Assembly (NCBI GenBank): GCA_946408345.1
Contig: CAMJRR010000004.1
Coordinates: forward strand, 62,001 to 126,000
Direction of reading: 5' to 3'
Source: an uncultured Bacteroidales bacterium
GTDB lineage: Bacteria > Bacteroidota > Bacteroidia > Bacteroidales > F082
Length of the DNA stretch: 64,000 bases
Part shown: positions 43,511 through 52,191 of the stretch, piece after piece
Layout: each line of letters begins with the position of its first letter
Position numbering within the stretch: the first letter of the stretch is position 1
The notes under the pieces: generated by a model
What the model saw: the letters and a program-made list of their open reading frames with translations, nothing else
What the model was told of the DNA's origin: nothing
Database searches by the model: none
Position numbers and translations under genes: made by a program

Positions 43511-44629
43511 TTATAATTCTATTTTGTGATCAGATTGATAAATAAAATACCCTCCACGATCGCTGTTGCACTGTACTTTCTGTATCTTTCCCCAAATGTC
43601 AGCATCGAAAACAAACGGATACTTGTCTCTGTTCTCAATGATGGGAAGCACCTTGTCCTTGGTTTCCTCACATAGGAAATACACACCGGCATTTTTCCTG
43701 CAAGTGAATTTGGGCTCCGTGAAGGTGCCCGTGGCAACTTCAAGAACTCCTTTTACGAAGTCGTAACCCGTTGAAAGTCTCACCATATCGGAATTGATGT
43801 ATCCGCCTCCCATGCGGGCTCCCATCTCGATGACATAAGGTACACCATCTTCATCCATCTTTATTTCGGTATGCGAAGCTCCATATTCAACCTTAAGTGC
43901 TTTGAGCAATTTCAATGTCTGATTAGCAATGTCGTCCCATTGTTTCTGGTTTAGGTTAGCTGGCTGATGATGTCCTAATTCCACGAAATAAGGTGCTCCC
44001 GTCGTGTCCTTGTCCGTAATTTGAAGGATATAATGCTTCCCTTTATATGTGATAGCTTCAATGCTGAATTCTCTTCCCTCAATAAACTGTTCCACCAAGG
44101 CAGTACGCGAAGGCGACCACTCAAAGGCTCTTTCCACAGCAGCAGCCAAGTCTTTCTCATCACGCACCAATGTAATCCCTCGACTACCTCCACTATCTGA
44201 AGGTTTCACAATAACAGGGAATGGAATACCATGGGCTTCTTCGATGGATTTGATGAATTTGTAAGCAGGAATACTTACGCCTTCCTTGCGCATCTGTTCG
44301 CGCATGGTGTACTTATTCTCGGTAAGGGCTTCACATTCTGGAGAATTACAAGGAACGCCAAGACCTCTTGAGATATAATAGACATACGGCAAAGCCGATT
44401 CAATAATGAACGAGGTGACGCCTTGCACACCCTCTTGCTTGCATATCTCAAGGATTCTCTCCTTCTCCTTGAAAGAGATGTCATAGAAATGGTCGGCATA
44501 TTTCTCGGCGGCAATATGGTCGTCACTTTCCCTACCGAAGGAATAGATCTCATACCCCAAAGCCTTGGTTTGTCTATAGAAGGAAAGGTATTGATAATTG
44601 GCACCTAAAATGGCAATCTTTTTGTTCAT
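43511..44629 (-). CDS. ATP-grasp carboxylate-amine ligase
   Basis: A 372-aa protein with an N-terminal Rossmann-like part (KKIAILGANYQYLSFYRQTK) and an ATP-grasp domain: PVIVKPSDSGGSRGITLV (glycine-rich ATP loop), LVEQFIEGREFSIEAI, and HTEIKMDEDGVPYVIEMGARMGGGYINSDM (Mg-binding Glu/Asn). Members join a carboxylate to an amine with ATP, via acyl-phosphate. It overlaps the aminotransferase by 4 bp, suggesting that an amino group made by the transaminase is acylated here, e.g. an amino-acid amide on a sugar; the substrates are not identifiable from sequence. Confidence 0.88.
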   Translation of the reverse strand: MNKKIAILGANYQYLSFYRQTKALGYEIYSFGRESDDHIAAEKYADHFYDISFKEKERILEICKQEGVQGVTSFIIESALPYVYYISRGLGVPCNSPECEALTENKYTMREQMRKEGVSIPAYKFIKSIEEAHGIPFPVIVKPSDSGGSRGITLVRDEKDLAAAVERAFEWSPSRTALVEQFIEGREFSIEAITYKGKHYILQITDKDTTGAPYFVELGHHQPANLNQKQWDDIANQTLKLLKALKVEYGASHTEIKMDEDGVPYVIEMGARMGGGYINSDMVRLSTGYDFVKGVLEVATGTFTEPKFTCRKNAGVYFLCEETKDKVLPIIENRDKYPFVFDADIWGKIQKVQCNSDRGGYFIYQSDHKIEL

Positions 44630-45720
44630 ATTTTATTGTAATTGTTTATGGTTTCTACAACACGGTTCATATCATCTGCATCATAACGTTGGTCAATTGG
44701 GATGCAGAGCAAGTGCTGGTACAAATATTCAACTTCTTCGCAGACTTCGCCCAAACAATCCGCTTTGGGCCATACGACAGGAGCATAAATGTCATACTGC
44801 CTTAAATGCGCCTGCAACGAAGCTCTGTCTTTCGTAAGCATAGGAAAATAAAGCGGAACAATGGCCACTCCAAGATGATCAAACATCGGACTAACATTCT
44901 TTGAATTTGCCAATCCCGACAGCAAGGTCTGAAAGTTCTTTCTTCTCCGATTCCGAAGAAAGCTTACATCTAAATTGCTTTGCATTTTTTGGGAAGTAGC
45001 ACTTATGGCACGAAAATCTTCTTGTGCAATCAGAATATCCTCTGCCTCACGATACAACTGAAGGAAGGTGGGCTTATCGCCTTCATGGTCAAACAAGAAC
45101 TTGTATTTGGCAAATGAGGCTTTGATTTTCGCTTGCTCCAAGGGAACATCTGTCTGTTCCGGCTTGTTATGGAACACGCCATCGCGGCATACGGCAAAAC
45201 CGCCATCAGGCGTGCCTTGCCATTTTCGGATACTGCCTACATGATAATCAGCTTCTGATTTGCTTGCACCATCATAAAGACATTGTGTGCAGTCTTCGAT
45301 GGTATATTTGTTTTGTCTGCGAAGTTCTTGGCATAATAGGTCGGAATCTTTTACCGTATTAAAGCTGAAATATCTGTGGAACAACACAATTGAAGCATCG
45401 TTGTCTTTCACACATTGAAGAATAAGGTCCGCTGAAGTTTCCAACTTCTCGTTGATGAGATAATGATGCACCTCATAACCCGCATTCAAAAACGGTTCTA
45501 TCACAGTATGACAAGTAAAGGGAGGCAGAATTGCCGATTTCTTCAATTGGGGATTTCTTTCCTCGATGGCCTTGATGGCAAAGCTAATGGCCGAACGGCC
45601 TGTCGACAGCCATACATAATCGTTCCCCTTGCAGCCAAACTGTTCGGGGGTTCCTAATGGTAAATCTTTCAGTTCCTCATTAGGATTAATCCAAAAATTA
45701 CTTCCTATTTCACTTAACAT
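44626..45720 (-). CDS. DegT-fold PLP aminotransferase-like protein
   Basis: About 364 aa from MLSEIGSNFWINPNEE (ATG 45720); the frame is open to 45750, but the shorter start reduces the overlap with the sugar-transferase gene to 11 bp. The fold type I pattern is visible: YVWLSTGRSAISFAIKAIEE, LPPFTCHTVIEPFLNAGYEV, YTIEDCTQCLYDG and VGSIRKWQGTPDGGFAV, with Lys in the PLP position. It belongs to the EIGSxF-W subgroup seen in polysaccharide clusters. Substrate unknown; probably a keto sugar or a small keto acid for the adjoining ATP-grasp ligase. Confidence 0.8.
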   Translation of the reverse strand: MLSEIGSNFWINPNEELKDLPLGTPEQFGCKGNDYVWLSTGRSAISFAIKAIEERNPQLKKSAILPPFTCHTVIEPFLNAGYEVHHYLINEKLETSADLILQCVKDNDASIVLFHRYFSFNTVKDSDLLCQELRRQNKYTIEDCTQCLYDGASKSEADYHVGSIRKWQGTPDGGFAVCRDGVFHNKPEQTDVPLEQAKIKASFAKYKFLFDHEGDKPTFLQLYREAEDILIAQEDFRAISATSQKMQSNLDVSFLRNRRRKNFQTLLSGLANSKNVSPMFDHLGVAIVPLYFPMLTKDRASLQAHLRQYDIYAPVVWPKADCLGEVCEEVEYLYQHLLCIPIDQRYDADDMNRVVETINNYNKI

Positions 45721-46378
45721 CTTGTTGTTGCTGTTGTCGTTGTTTTGCATAATACTCTAACACTTTGGGCAAAAACCCGAGGTCGTCCACCTCTTTCATG
45801 TCGGCATTGCCCGTGCCCACATCTTCCCGTTTGATGACATTCACGACTGTCATCCACAGGATTTTAATATCGATCCAAAGGGTAAGATGGTCCACATACC
45901 AAACGTCCATTTCAAATTTCTTGCTGAGTTTGCAGTGGTTGCGGCCATTCACCTGAGCCCAACCCGTAATGCCGGGGCGCACTTCCATGCGACGGGCTTG
46001 TTCCTCATTATAGAGTTCCACATAGACGGGGGTCAACGGTCGGGGACCGATCAGTGCCATGTCTCCTTTGAGCACATTGAAGAGTTGCGGTAACTCGTCC
46101 AACGAAAGTGCACGAAGGAAACGGCCTACTTTGGTCAATCGCTGAGCATCGGGCAACTTACGTCCATCGGGATACCGTTCGTCGGTCATCGTTTTGAACT
46201 TGATGCACTTAAAAAACTTGGCATCCTTGCCGGCACGGTCTTGGGTGAAGAACACCCCTGCACCTTTGTTGGCGAAATGTAGCCAAATTATCAAAATCAG
46301 CAACAACGGTGATATGCATATCAATGCAATGAATGATATGCAGAAATCGAAGAATCGTTTGAAAAAGTGTTTGTACAT
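45710..46378 (-). CDS. Initiating sugar-1-phosphate transferase (PglC/WcaJ C-terminal type)
   Basis: A 222-aa monotopic membrane phosphoglycosyl transferase that loads the first sugar phosphate on undecaprenyl phosphate. It has an N-terminal membrane hairpin (FFDFCISFIALICISPLLLILIIWL), then KFFKCIKFKTMTDERYPDG, LRALSLDELPQLFNVLKGDMALIGPRPL (catalytic DE) and RPGITGWAQVNGRN. The small size matches PglC. The C-terminus carries a glutamine run (QRQQQQQDVK) encoded where the gene overlaps the aminotransferase start. Confidence 0.95.
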   Translation of the reverse strand: MYKHFFKRFFDFCISFIALICISPLLLILIIWLHFANKGAGVFFTQDRAGKDAKFFKCIKFKTMTDERYPDGRKLPDAQRLTKVGRFLRALSLDELPQLFNVLKGDMALIGPRPLTPVYVELYNEEQARRMEVRPGITGWAQVNGRNHCKLSKKFEMDVWYVDHLTLWIDIKILWMTVVNVIKREDVGTGNADMKEVDDLGFLPKVLEYYAKQRQQQQQDVK

Positions 46379-46500
46379 AAAAATATCTATTTAATAAGAA
46401 GAATAATACACTTACAGATAAACCAGAGATAATATTTTATATCAAAGCTCTGTTTTTTATATCATTGAAAACTATATTTAAAAATACCAATCTAAATTAA

Positions 46501-47349
46501 TTAATGTGTTTCTAACATAATTGGCATTAAACTATGACTTTGGTTATAATATGAATAATCTCCTAAATATCTTTTTGCCAATTCACTATTTATATCAACC
46601 TCATCGAGATTATTTTCACTGAATAATCTATCTAGTCTGCGATCCCCTTCTCCAGAATAATCACCAATAAAAATCCGAGTTCCCTTACTAATAATTTTAG
46701 CGGGAACACCACCAATAATACTTGCTGTTGCTTCTTTTGGAAAGGGTTTATTGACCAAACTATGGGTTGAAATAACAGAATAAGATGGAATAACAGAACT
46801 TTTCAAAATTGAAACGTGATTTCCTACCCAAACATAGCTGCCAATTAATACTGGCGCTGAGTTTTTCTTGATAATTCCACCTTGCTTTAATATGTAATGG
46901 AAATCGGTATCAAACAATTGACAATCCCAAGAAAAACGTACTACATCATTGATTACAATACTTTTTGCGCATTGAATTCTAGCGTTTGCCCCAAATTTAA
47001 CAATGCTTCCCGTCTCAAAAACCGCATTATTTAGTATTCGAACAATTCCGCCGTTTTCAATATCGCATCTTCCTTTTAATATATGGATACCATAATTAGT
47101 ATAAATTGTATTATGATGGGGTTTGGTTCCATAATAACCATAGGAGGCACCTATTCGCAAAATATCAGTTTTTCTACTCGAATCAATTACAATACTCCCC
47201 CTTTTTACATCATATTGTATCTTCCCAAATAATAATACTGGAAAACGAATAGCGACCTTTGCAGGAAATGCTTTAAAATTAAATGCTATTGTTTTTCTCA
47301 AATTGAATCTTAACAATATCAATTGACGGATGTTTTTTAGGATACCCAT
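46501..47349 (-). CDS. Hexapeptide-repeat acyltransferase (LbH fold)
   Basis: This 282-aa protein has multiple left-handed beta-helix turns (ENGGIVRILNNAVFETGSIV, KSIVINDVVRFSWDCQLFDT, VLIGSYVWVGNHVSILKSSV) and a cap ending SIIGGVPAKIISKGTR. It probably O- or N-acylates a sugar. It has only 38 bp to the upstream AMP-ligase, so the acyl donor could be the ACP-bound or CoA-bound group made by that ligase. Base composition of this and the next three genes is visibly more AT-rich than the flanking enzymes. Confidence 0.85.
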   Translation of the reverse strand: MGILKNIRQLILLRFNLRKTIAFNFKAFPAKVAIRFPVLLFGKIQYDVKRGSIVIDSSRKTDILRIGASYGYYGTKPHHNTIYTNYGIHILKGRCDIENGGIVRILNNAVFETGSIVKFGANARIQCAKSIVINDVVRFSWDCQLFDTDFHYILKQGGIIKKNSAPVLIGSYVWVGNHVSILKSSVIPSYSVISTHSLVNKPFPKEATASIIGGVPAKIISKGTRIFIGDYSGEGDRRLDRLFSENNLDEVDINSELAKRYLGDYSYYNQSHSLMPIMLETH

Positions 47350-47387
47350 AATTACAAATATTTATAGTCGTATTTGTATTATAAACA

Positions 47388-48833
47388 CTATAAAACAATC
47401 AATTTTTTCCTGTCAATTTTACCATTGTATGTTTTGGGGATTTCAGAAATACATTCAACATATTTTGGTAACTTATAAGCCTCTAACTTCGTCTCTAAAT
47501 AAGAAACGATTTCTTCAATATTAAAGATTTCCCCTTTTTTCATTACAACAAACATTTTCAGCACTCGCCCAAAAGCTTTGTCATCATAAGGGACACAAGC
47601 ACAATCTGCTATCTTATCAAACCTAAGTGCGATGTCCTCCACTTCTGTAGGAGCTACCTTTAGGCCACCAATATTAATCACATCATCACGACGACCAACT
47701 AAATACAAGTAGCCTTCATCATCAATATAACCTAAATCTGTCATATAGATTATACCGTTTTGAATTGTTTGAGCCGTTAACTCAGGTTCACCCCAATAAC
47801 CTGCAGTTACAGTATTACTACGAATTGCAATAATACCAGGATTATTCTTTGTCGCATGAATTGGTTTATAATCTTCATCTACAATAAAAATATCAACTCC
47901 TGGATTTGCTTTTCCAACACATCCAATTTCCTTGTGAACGCTATTATAATCTATATAACAAACTGCTCCTACTTCCGAACCACCATAAGCATCAAATTTC
48001 CTAACATGAGGTAATAATTCTATTAGCTTTTCCTTATCTCCACCAGGAAGAGCTGAAGAAGAAGAATACAAAAAGTCTAGTTGACTATCTAGTTTTGCTA
48101 ATTCTTTAGAAGCAAGCATTAGAACATAATGAACGGCTGATGGTGGCAAGTATAATGAAGTAACATTGTATTTATTGATATTCTCAAAAAACAATTTTAA
48201 ATTTTTGAAACCATCCATTAAAAGAACCGTACTACCTTTAACCATAGACATGTGCGTTTTTCTTAATCCAGCAGCATGATTCATAGGTGTTGGGATAAGC
48301 CAAACATTGTTTGAATTATAATTTAATATGGCATTCTGTGACTCACACATATTCATCTGAGCATAATGTGTTATCATCACGCCTTTAGATTTACCTGTAG
48401 TACCTGTAGTATAAAGTATTTCTTGCAAGGATTGTTCCTCTGGAAATTCTAAGTAATCAACAGTGTTTTCTATAAGTTCATCAATAGAAACACCTAATAA
48501 AGAAAGAGGATGTTCCCCATTAAGTATCAGCTTTGGATTAATATCTTTTGAAATCTCTTGTATTCTGTCTAATGGAGCTCCTTTTTCTACTGGAACATGT
48601 ATGGCACCTACCAAATGTATACTATAACAACAAGCTAAAAACTCGACTGTATGAGATGCTTCCACAATAACACGGTCTCCTTTGTTGACACCCTGTTTTT
48701 TAAGGAGAATAGCTACACCTGAAATAAGCTTCCACAACTTATAATAATCCACAATACGATCAGAAGCTATAATTGCTGTCTTATTTGGATGATTACAGCT
48801 ATGACTATAAATGCAATTTACTATTGAGCGCAT
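47388..48833 (-). CDS. Adenylate-forming ligase (AMP-binding)
   Basis: This 481-aa ANL enzyme has all core motifs: LYTTGTTGKSKGVMITHYAQ (P-loop-like), FDAYGGSEVGAVCYID, YMTDLGYIDDEGYLYLVGRRDDVINIGGLKV (D and R motifs plus hinge), and terminal TYNGKIDRKKL with the catalytic Lys. It activates a carboxylic acid as acyl-AMP and loads it on CoA or a carrier. A dedicated ACP is encoded nearby (49413), as in DltA/DltC-type decoration or small NRPS-like loading; which acid is used is unknown. Confidence 0.9.
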   Translation of the reverse strand: MRSIVNCIYSHSCNHPNKTAIIASDRIVDYYKLWKLISGVAILLKKQGVNKGDRVIVEASHTVEFLACCYSIHLVGAIHVPVEKGAPLDRIQEISKDINPKLILNGEHPLSLLGVSIDELIENTVDYLEFPEEQSLQEILYTTGTTGKSKGVMITHYAQMNMCESQNAILNYNSNNVWLIPTPMNHAAGLRKTHMSMVKGSTVLLMDGFKNLKLFFENINKYNVTSLYLPPSAVHYVLMLASKELAKLDSQLDFLYSSSSALPGGDKEKLIELLPHVRKFDAYGGSEVGAVCYIDYNSVHKEIGCVGKANPGVDIFIVDEDYKPIHATKNNPGIIAIRSNTVTAGYWGEPELTAQTIQNGIIYMTDLGYIDDEGYLYLVGRRDDVINIGGLKVAPTEVEDIALRFDKIADCACVPYDDKAFGRVLKMFVVMKKGEIFNIEEIVSYLETKLEAYKLPKYVECISEIPKTYNGKIDRKKLIVL

Positions 48834-48843
48834 ATAAATGAAT

Positions 48844-49416
48844 TTAAGAATTATGTTTATTATAAAACTTGGTCCACTCGGCTTCCGCCATCTCGTCAGA
48901 TAATTCCTGATTTTTAAATTTAACAGTTTGTCCCTTGCTCATTTTTCGAAGTGCGACAAACATATCAAAACGACCTGTAGGTTTTGCTGGATTACCTGAA
49001 GCAAGTGAATTCTCAGGAATATCTGAAGTCACAACACTTCCAGAAGAAATAATACAATTCTGATTAATTCTAACATTTGACATTATTGTACAATATGCTG
49101 AAATGTAAACATTATCCATTATCTCAATACATCCAACTTTCTCCCAATGTCCAAAATCAGAATCAGGATATGCTGTTTTTAAAAAGCGATTAATGACATC
49201 ATGAGGGACAATATGTGCTGTTTTATGAACAATAACATTATTGTGCAATTTGATAAGTTTAGGATAAAGAGGCAACAACCATGGTCCCCATCTGCAATTT
49301 TCACCAATTGCTCCAAGAATGTCATGTTTTTTTAAATAAGCCGCTCTCTTATCTGCAGTTCTGCATAATAAAAGACGTATACTATGGTATAATCTTTCTC
49401 GCCTCATCTCATTCAA
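48844..49416 (-). CDS. Hexapeptide acyltransferase, serine-acetyltransferase-like
   Basis: A 190-aa protein of the LbH/maltose-serine acetyltransferase type: NCRWGPWLLPLYPKLIKLHN, then helix turns CIEIMDNVYISAYCTIMSNV and NQNCIISSGSVVTSDIPENSL ending ASGNPAKPTG. It overlaps the ACP gene by 4 bp, so the ACP may present its acyl group to this enzyme. Acceptor unknown. Confidence 0.85.
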   Translation of the reverse strand: MNEMRRERLYHSIRLLLCRTADKRAAYLKKHDILGAIGENCRWGPWLLPLYPKLIKLHNNVIVHKTAHIVPHDVINRFLKTAYPDSDFGHWEKVGCIEIMDNVYISAYCTIMSNVRINQNCIISSGSVVTSDIPENSLASGNPAKPTGRFDMFVALRKMSKGQTVKFKNQELSDEMAEAEWTKFYNKHNS

Positions 49417-49649
49417 TCTTTTTTAAGTGAATCAACCATTTTGGATATGGCATCAACAGAATTGAAATTTTCAGGTATAAGCTCCTCAATTGTAATTTCA
49501 ATACCAAACTTTTCACTCAAATTTGCCACAAGTGACATTAGTTCAAAAGAATCTATGTAACCTTTTTCAATAATATCAGTTACATTCTCCAAATTCTTTG
49601 TAGGCTTGATTTCTTTTAATATGGCCAAAACTTGTTCTCGTGTAGTCAT
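49413..49649 (-). CDS. Acyl carrier protein
   Basis: This 78-aa four-helix carrier has the phosphopantetheine site GYIDSFELMS (Ser34) and a C-terminal IPENFNSVDAISKMV helix. The D-S-F-E form resembles stand-alone carriers of acyl or aminoacyl decoration systems rather than the fatty-acid ACP (usually DSLD). It is the first gene of the four-gene acyl set (ACP, acyltransferase, ligase, acyltransferase). Confidence 0.9.
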   Translation of the reverse strand: MTTREQVLAILKEIKPTKNLENVTDIIEKGYIDSFELMSLVANLSEKFGIEITIEELIPENFNSVDAISKMVDSLKKD

Positions 49650-49708
49650 AATTATTTTCTCCTATTTATTGATTTATTTTAGAATTCATTTAAAATCTAT
49701 TTCATACG

Positions 49709-50554
49709 TTATAATTCCACACTCGCCTTTCTCGGCTCGAAGCAACAACAAGGTCTCAATGCCACAATGCGAACACCACTAGCACGTTGCGGACCTACTT
49801 TAGCGAAAGTCGCTAAAACGCTATGCTTTCCTCCTAATCCAAGAGGGCCAATGTTAGCTTCATTTACTTTTTCGGTTATCTTTTTTTCAAAATCAGACTG
49901 CTCGTTGAAGTCACCATAAACCATGGCTTCCATCATCATACTTGTGGCTTCAAATTGTGAACGGCCAACGCCTATGGCAAGCACACAAGGACTGCATCCT
50001 AATTTGGAAACACCTTCTCTCGCCCGATTGACAATTTCATCTATCACCACATCTACATTATGTTTATGGAAAATACGCTGTGTGATACCACGTATTGCAG
50101 GACCACCACCCAGCATTAATATTGTCAAACGAATGACATCCTCATCAATAGGCTTAATAAGGATGGGCGAAGGTTTCAAAGCACCTGAATCAGGATTTAG
50201 CCCCCCGCTTTGGTCAATACGGGCATCATCGTCTCCCATAATGGCCATCGGACGACCTGGGAGTTGGCGGAGTCCCATCTCCACACCTTCCATGATCTCA
50301 TGCAACATCTCGCCCGAGACGGAACGGTTTTTCCCGACTTCGATGAACAAATGCGGAATACCCGTGTCATCGCACAAGGGACTTCTCCGTTTCTCGGCAA
50401 CGATGGCATTATCCAACACTTGCTGCATCACCCAGCACGATTGTGTGTTTGCTTCATCGGCAATTGCCTTGCGATAGACTTCTTTCTGGTCTTCACGGAA
50501 GGTAGAGCCTGCACGAACCAAACAATCTGCCACTTTTTCCTGTATGCTAATCAT
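49709..50554 (-). CDS. Class I fumarase/tartrate dehydratase alpha subunit
   Basis: About 281 aa from MISIQEKVADCLVRAG (the frame is open to 50581). It shows the alpha-subunit pattern with RSPLCDDTGIPHLFIEVGK, GGGPAIRGITQRIF, SKLGCSPCVLAIGVGRSQFEATSMM and the terminal cysteine-rich RIVALRPCCCFEPRKASV, giving the cysteines for a [4Fe-4S] cluster. Two-subunit members hydrate fumarate, mesaconate, or dehydrate tartrate. The clustered position with a decarboxylase and PrpD suggests a dedicated pathway rather than the TCA cycle. Confidence 0.88.
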   Translation of the reverse strand: MISIQEKVADCLVRAGSTFREDQKEVYRKAIADEANTQSCWVMQQVLDNAIVAEKRRSPLCDDTGIPHLFIEVGKNRSVSGEMLHEIMEGVEMGLRQLPGRPMAIMGDDDARIDQSGGLNPDSGALKPSPILIKPIDEDVIRLTILMLGGGPAIRGITQRIFHKHNVDVVIDEIVNRAREGVSKLGCSPCVLAIGVGRSQFEATSMMMEAMVYGDFNEQSDFEKKITEKVNEANIGPLGLGGKHSVLATFAKVGPQRASGVRIVALRPCCCFEPRKASVEL

Positions 50555-51053
50555 AAATGCTCCTTCCTTTTGCTGCGCCAATAATGGCTTGATACTTAAC
50601 CACTTTCAACCGATTCATAGCTTCCATACCCAATTCGGGGAAAGCCACTACTTCTCGTTCCTCGGTTTGGCTCTCCAATAAGGCCGTAACTGGCGGAATC
50701 ACAGCGAAAACAGCATTGTTTTCGGCTAATTTTTTCACGGTTTCCTTAGAGATGGCACCCTTACCAAGGTGCATTTTCACACCATGACGTGACAATGGCT
50801 CAAATGTACATTCAATTTCAACCTTGTTACTCGAAGTGGGACCAACGCCTGCGGGACTAACTGCAGTATGGAAAATGACCGCGCCTTGCAGGTCGATGCC
50901 CAAGTCTTTTACTGTTCCTTCCTCTGCGGCTTTCACGATTTTAGGCAGCACCGCGTCACGGCCAGTATAAATATACCCCGTAAGTGTCACCACATCGCCA
51001 ACATTCAGTTTGCTGATGGTTTCATCGCTCAAAGGTGTTGTTAATTCTATCAT
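50547..51053 (-). CDS. Class I fumarase/tartrate dehydratase beta subunit
   Basis: This 168-aa partner of the alpha subunit has LNVGDVVTLTGYIYTGRDAVLPK, AVIFHTAVSPAGVGPTSSNK and MHLGKGAISKETVKKL, the swivelling beta-domain pattern. Its stop overlaps the alpha start by 8 bp, and its start is 3 bp from the decarboxylase stop, indicating tight coupling. Confidence 0.88.
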   Translation of the reverse strand: MIELTTPLSDETISKLNVGDVVTLTGYIYTGRDAVLPKIVKAAEEGTVKDLGIDLQGAVIFHTAVSPAGVGPTSSNKVEIECTFEPLSRHGVKMHLGKGAISKETVKKLAENNAVFAVIPPVTALLESQTEEREVVAFPELGMEAMNRLKVVKYQAIIGAAKGRSIYD

Positions 51054-51056
51054 AGT

Positions 51057-52187
51057 TTATTTCTTCAAATGGTTCATCAAAGCCACTTTCTGTTTTTTGT
51101 GATCAATGTTCAATTTCGGCATATCGGGACGTATCCCTTGGCGCACATGCACATCGACAAAAGTCGGCATAACACTACTGCCAGGCAAGGTTTTCAACAC
51201 GTTTTGCAGTTCTTCTTTGGTCGTTATGGAGTGGCCAATATTGTGATAACCACAAGAGTTTGCCACCCCTGTCAGGTCTATCAACTGACCAGCAGACTGT
51301 TGTCCGCCCACCGATTCATTCACGCCGTTGTTCAGCACAATATGGATGAGGTTCGAAGCCTTGTAGCGGCAATTGGTAGCCAATGCTCCCATGTGCATCA
51401 CAGCGGCAGCATCGCCGTCGAATACGACAATCCGTTTGTCTGGACAGCCTAAAGCCAATCCCAAACCGACCGATGAAACATGTCCCATCGAACCCACATT
51501 CTGCCACTCGTGGCCTTCGCCGATACCGTGCAATTTCAATTGTTCGTTCACTTCTCGTGTGGCGCGACCCGTTGTGCCAAGATACACTGCATCTTCGCCA
51601 AATACATCGATAACTGCAGCAATGGCCTCTTCGCGATTCATCAGCGGACTTTCGGCATAGGTTTGTTTTTTCTCCTTTTGCGTCAGAATGGCTTTCTTCG
51701 CTATCAAAGCCACTGGTGAGGAAATTTCACGAGCTTTGTTCACTGCCCAAGTGAATTTCTCGATGACAGTTTCGTCGCTGTCGAGGATTTTGTATGGGAT
51801 GTCCATGTCTTTCATCAAGATGGGGGTCAATTCTCCTTGTTTCTTATGTTGGGCATGATCGTTGATAGACGGGTCGCCACGCCAACCGATGACCAACAAC
51901 ATTGGGATGCCATACACACAATCGTGCGTGAGCGAAAGCAAAGGATTGGTCGCATTGCCGATACCTGAATTCTGCATATAGACTAAAGGCAACTTGCCCG
52001 TAGCCATATAGTGGCCAGCTGCAATGCCAATAGCATTGCCCTCATTGGCAGCCATAACGTGTTGTTTGGCCGTTAAGTTGTTGGTCATATATAGACAAAA
52101 GTCGTTTAACAACGAATCGGGTACGCCTGTGAAAAAGTCAACTCCCATTTCGCTCAATGCATCAAATAATTCTTTTTGGTTTACCAT
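51057..52187 (-). CDS. Phosphonopyruvate-decarboxylase-like TPP enzyme
   Basis: This 376-aa enzyme of the AepY/sulfopyruvate decarboxylase type has its Pyr and PP domains in one chain. GVDFFTGVPDSLLNDFCLYM and AANEGNAIGIAAGHYMATGK (catalytic Glu) are followed by IGWRGDPSINDHAQH and the TPP/Mg motif VFDGDAAAVMHMGALATNCR ... LNNGVNES. AepY makes phosphonoacetaldehyde. No PEP mutase is seen in the window, so the true substrate may be another 3-substituted pyruvate. Product aldehyde reduction by the nearby aldo-keto reductase is plausible. Confidence 0.85.
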   Translation of the reverse strand: MVNQKELFDALSEMGVDFFTGVPDSLLNDFCLYMTNNLTAKQHVMAANEGNAIGIAAGHYMATGKLPLVYMQNSGIGNATNPLLSLTHDCVYGIPMLLVIGWRGDPSINDHAQHKKQGELTPILMKDMDIPYKILDSDETVIEKFTWAVNKAREISSPVALIAKKAILTQKEKKQTYAESPLMNREEAIAAVIDVFGEDAVYLGTTGRATREVNEQLKLHGIGEGHEWQNVGSMGHVSSVGLGLALGCPDKRIVVFDGDAAAVMHMGALATNCRYKASNLIHIVLNNGVNESVGGQQSAGQLIDLTGVANSCGYHNIGHSITTKEELQNVLKTLPGSSVMPTFVDVHVRQGIRPDMPKLNIDHKKQKVALMNHLKK

Positions 52188-52191
52188 TCTT

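Noticed and set aside
51057..52187. Phosphonate (aminoethylphosphonate) biosynthesis locus
   Set aside because: The AepY-like decarboxylase is suggestive, but no PEP mutase and no 2-AEP transaminase or cytidylyltransferase is seen in the window. The pathway is therefore left open.
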